DNA of 64,000 nt, from contig JAKNSD010000059.1 in assembly GCA_023525715.1 (NCBI GenBank), positions 501,380 through 565,379 on the forward strand, written 5' to 3'. This DNA is from Cichorium intybus (taxonomy: Eukaryota; Streptophyta; Magnoliopsida; Asterales; Asteraceae). The position numbers and the translations under genes were made by a program. The notes under the pieces were generated by a model, which ran no database searches, was not told where the DNA came from, and saw nothing but the letters and a program-made list of their open reading frames with translations. This document shows positions 62,866 to 64,000 of the stretch, piece by piece; the stretch's first letter is position 1, and each line of letters begins with the position of its first letter.

Positions 62866-64000
62866 TTTAGTGAAAATAATGATTAAAATAATAGTAGAAT
62901 CAGACAAGGATGTGTGAATTTGAAGGGTAAAATGGTAGTATTTATAGATGATAAAAAGGAAAAAAATCAAAAAGGCAAAAGTAGTCATTGGAAGAGAGAG
63001 AAACAGAGAGCGAGAGAAAGAGAGAAATAAATAGGAGGGTTAATGTGTGGTGGGTATTTACCGAAGGGGGGTTTCACCATGGTTAATGACACCTCATGCT
63101 GTGGGATTACCACACCCCTATAGTGTCCACCTATCTTCACCGCATGGTGCAATTCTAGTACACCCACTGACATTGTTACTTAAACAGACATATGCATGTT
63201 AAATGGTATTCGTATCAATTGCAACTCATTATTACGACAACGTGCTAATTTGATTTGTAATCTATGTTGGTGATTTTAGTGTCCCCGGTAATGTGTAACC
63301 AGAATAATAAACATGAGTACCAATAGGGATTAAAACGATGATCTATTACAAGCTAGGAGGTGTATAATGCATATTTGTATATAAGACGAGTTTGATACCG
63401 GACATAACAAAAGGATAGGGTCAAAGGGTAGCGGCTCTTGCAGGGCCCAAGGGGTAGAAAGCCTGGTGGTGGTCTAAGATGATACTTATTCCATTACCGG
63501 TTCCAATTAAACATAGCTATGTCAACAACCACTGATTCTATGAACCATTTCCATATCTCATTGTTTCCAATTGGACAAGCAACCCATGTAATTAGGTACA
63601 TGTGATTATTTGCATCATGTTCAACTGTTGAAAGAAAATCTCATTGACAAATACCCTTCAAAAACACCCATTTAGGTTAATTACTCTTTTGCAACCCTTT
63701 ATACGTCCACCTGTGACACTCTTAAAAAAATAATATTGATTAATGTAGTTATTTCCATCATGCATGACAATAACCTTTAATTTGATAGTTGAACAGGATT
63801 AGATGTCTGTAACTCCTCAACGTAGCTCGATAATTTCGCATAGTGGGTTTCCAAACAACCTTCAAGGTCTTAACATGAAAACTTTATTCATCCCTCATCT
63901 ATGATGCCCCAAGTCTAAATGGAAAACTTTTTCACCTTTTTGGGTCTTTCACACAACACAACTACTCGCCATCTATCATTGGTCTCATAATGCAAATCGT
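62866..64000. other. Flank of the Myb-like relic and unassigned right edge
   Basis: A TATTTATAG/CT-rich region upstream of the relic (62900-63030) could hold its promoter. Positions 63060-63170 are GC-richer with repeated CACC/GGTG motifs, possibly the terminal region of the same element. From 63190 to the end no gene or repeat is recognised. Confidence 0.35.

Overview
This window looks like nuclear DNA of a higher plant, a eudicot. It is AT-rich and full of long (TA)n arrays. It holds one intact intron-containing gene of a plant-specific RNA-binding family, set among many interleaved plant transposable elements: MULE, PIF/Harbinger, hAT, CACTA, Tourist-like MITEs, L1-type LINEs, copia and SINEs. 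The style of these elements resembles Asteraceae genomes such as lettuce, but that is an impression from memory and not a demonstrated assignment.

The one gene I regard as intact and functional is at 29548-32453 on the + strand. It has nine exons whose GT-AG splices all keep frame and encodes 349 residues. It is a CID8-CID13-type poly(A)-binding-protein-interacting protein with a PAM2 motif and two RRMs. A TATA box lies about 260 bases upstream of the start codon.

Nearly everything else is transposon-derived. From left to right: a tRNA-derived SINE with a (TA)n tail (2034-2240); a non-autonomous MULE-like element (3938-5230); a MULE with a decayed MuDR-type transposase (6749-11692); a Tourist-like MITE (12329-14659) split by a Pack-MULE carrying a broken IKU1/VQ14-like gene (12400-14330); a MITE cluster (17321-18561); a hAT MITE (18876-19602); a MULE-like element (about 19713-23230) holding a second Pack-MULE (21433-23038) with fragments of a gibberellin 2-oxidase and of the ribosome-maturation GTPase EFL1; a decayed Harbinger transposase (24814-27151); a small hAT MITE (27534-27682); a MULE-like element just downstream of the CID gene (32847-34391) carrying a repeat-protein fragment; a LINE 3' end (35093-36401); a copia RNase H/LTR fragment (37170-37870); a second decayed MULE (38217-41039); another hAT MITE (41440-41957) and a Tourist MITE (42247-42612); a LINE on the minus strand (43097-44625); a hAT element (44783-49260) split by a CACTA element (45468-48227); LTR-like pieces (50219-52080); a complete but deleted PIF/Harbinger element (53942-55681); a fourth member of the MULE-like family (55919-56867); copia integrase and LINE scraps (57460-58340); a hAT-like MITE (60155-60762); and a Harbinger-associated Myb/SANT-like ORF (61990-62865).

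The main biological story is gene-fragment capture. Four elements share near-identical termini (GAGTAAA..., then ATGGTCCCTGTGGTTT) and 9-bp target duplications but carry different cargo, and a fifth Pack-MULE with unrelated termini carries an IKU1-like gene. The CID gene has one of these elements inserted 393 bp past its stop codon. Protein names come from motif recognition by eye; no database search was run.
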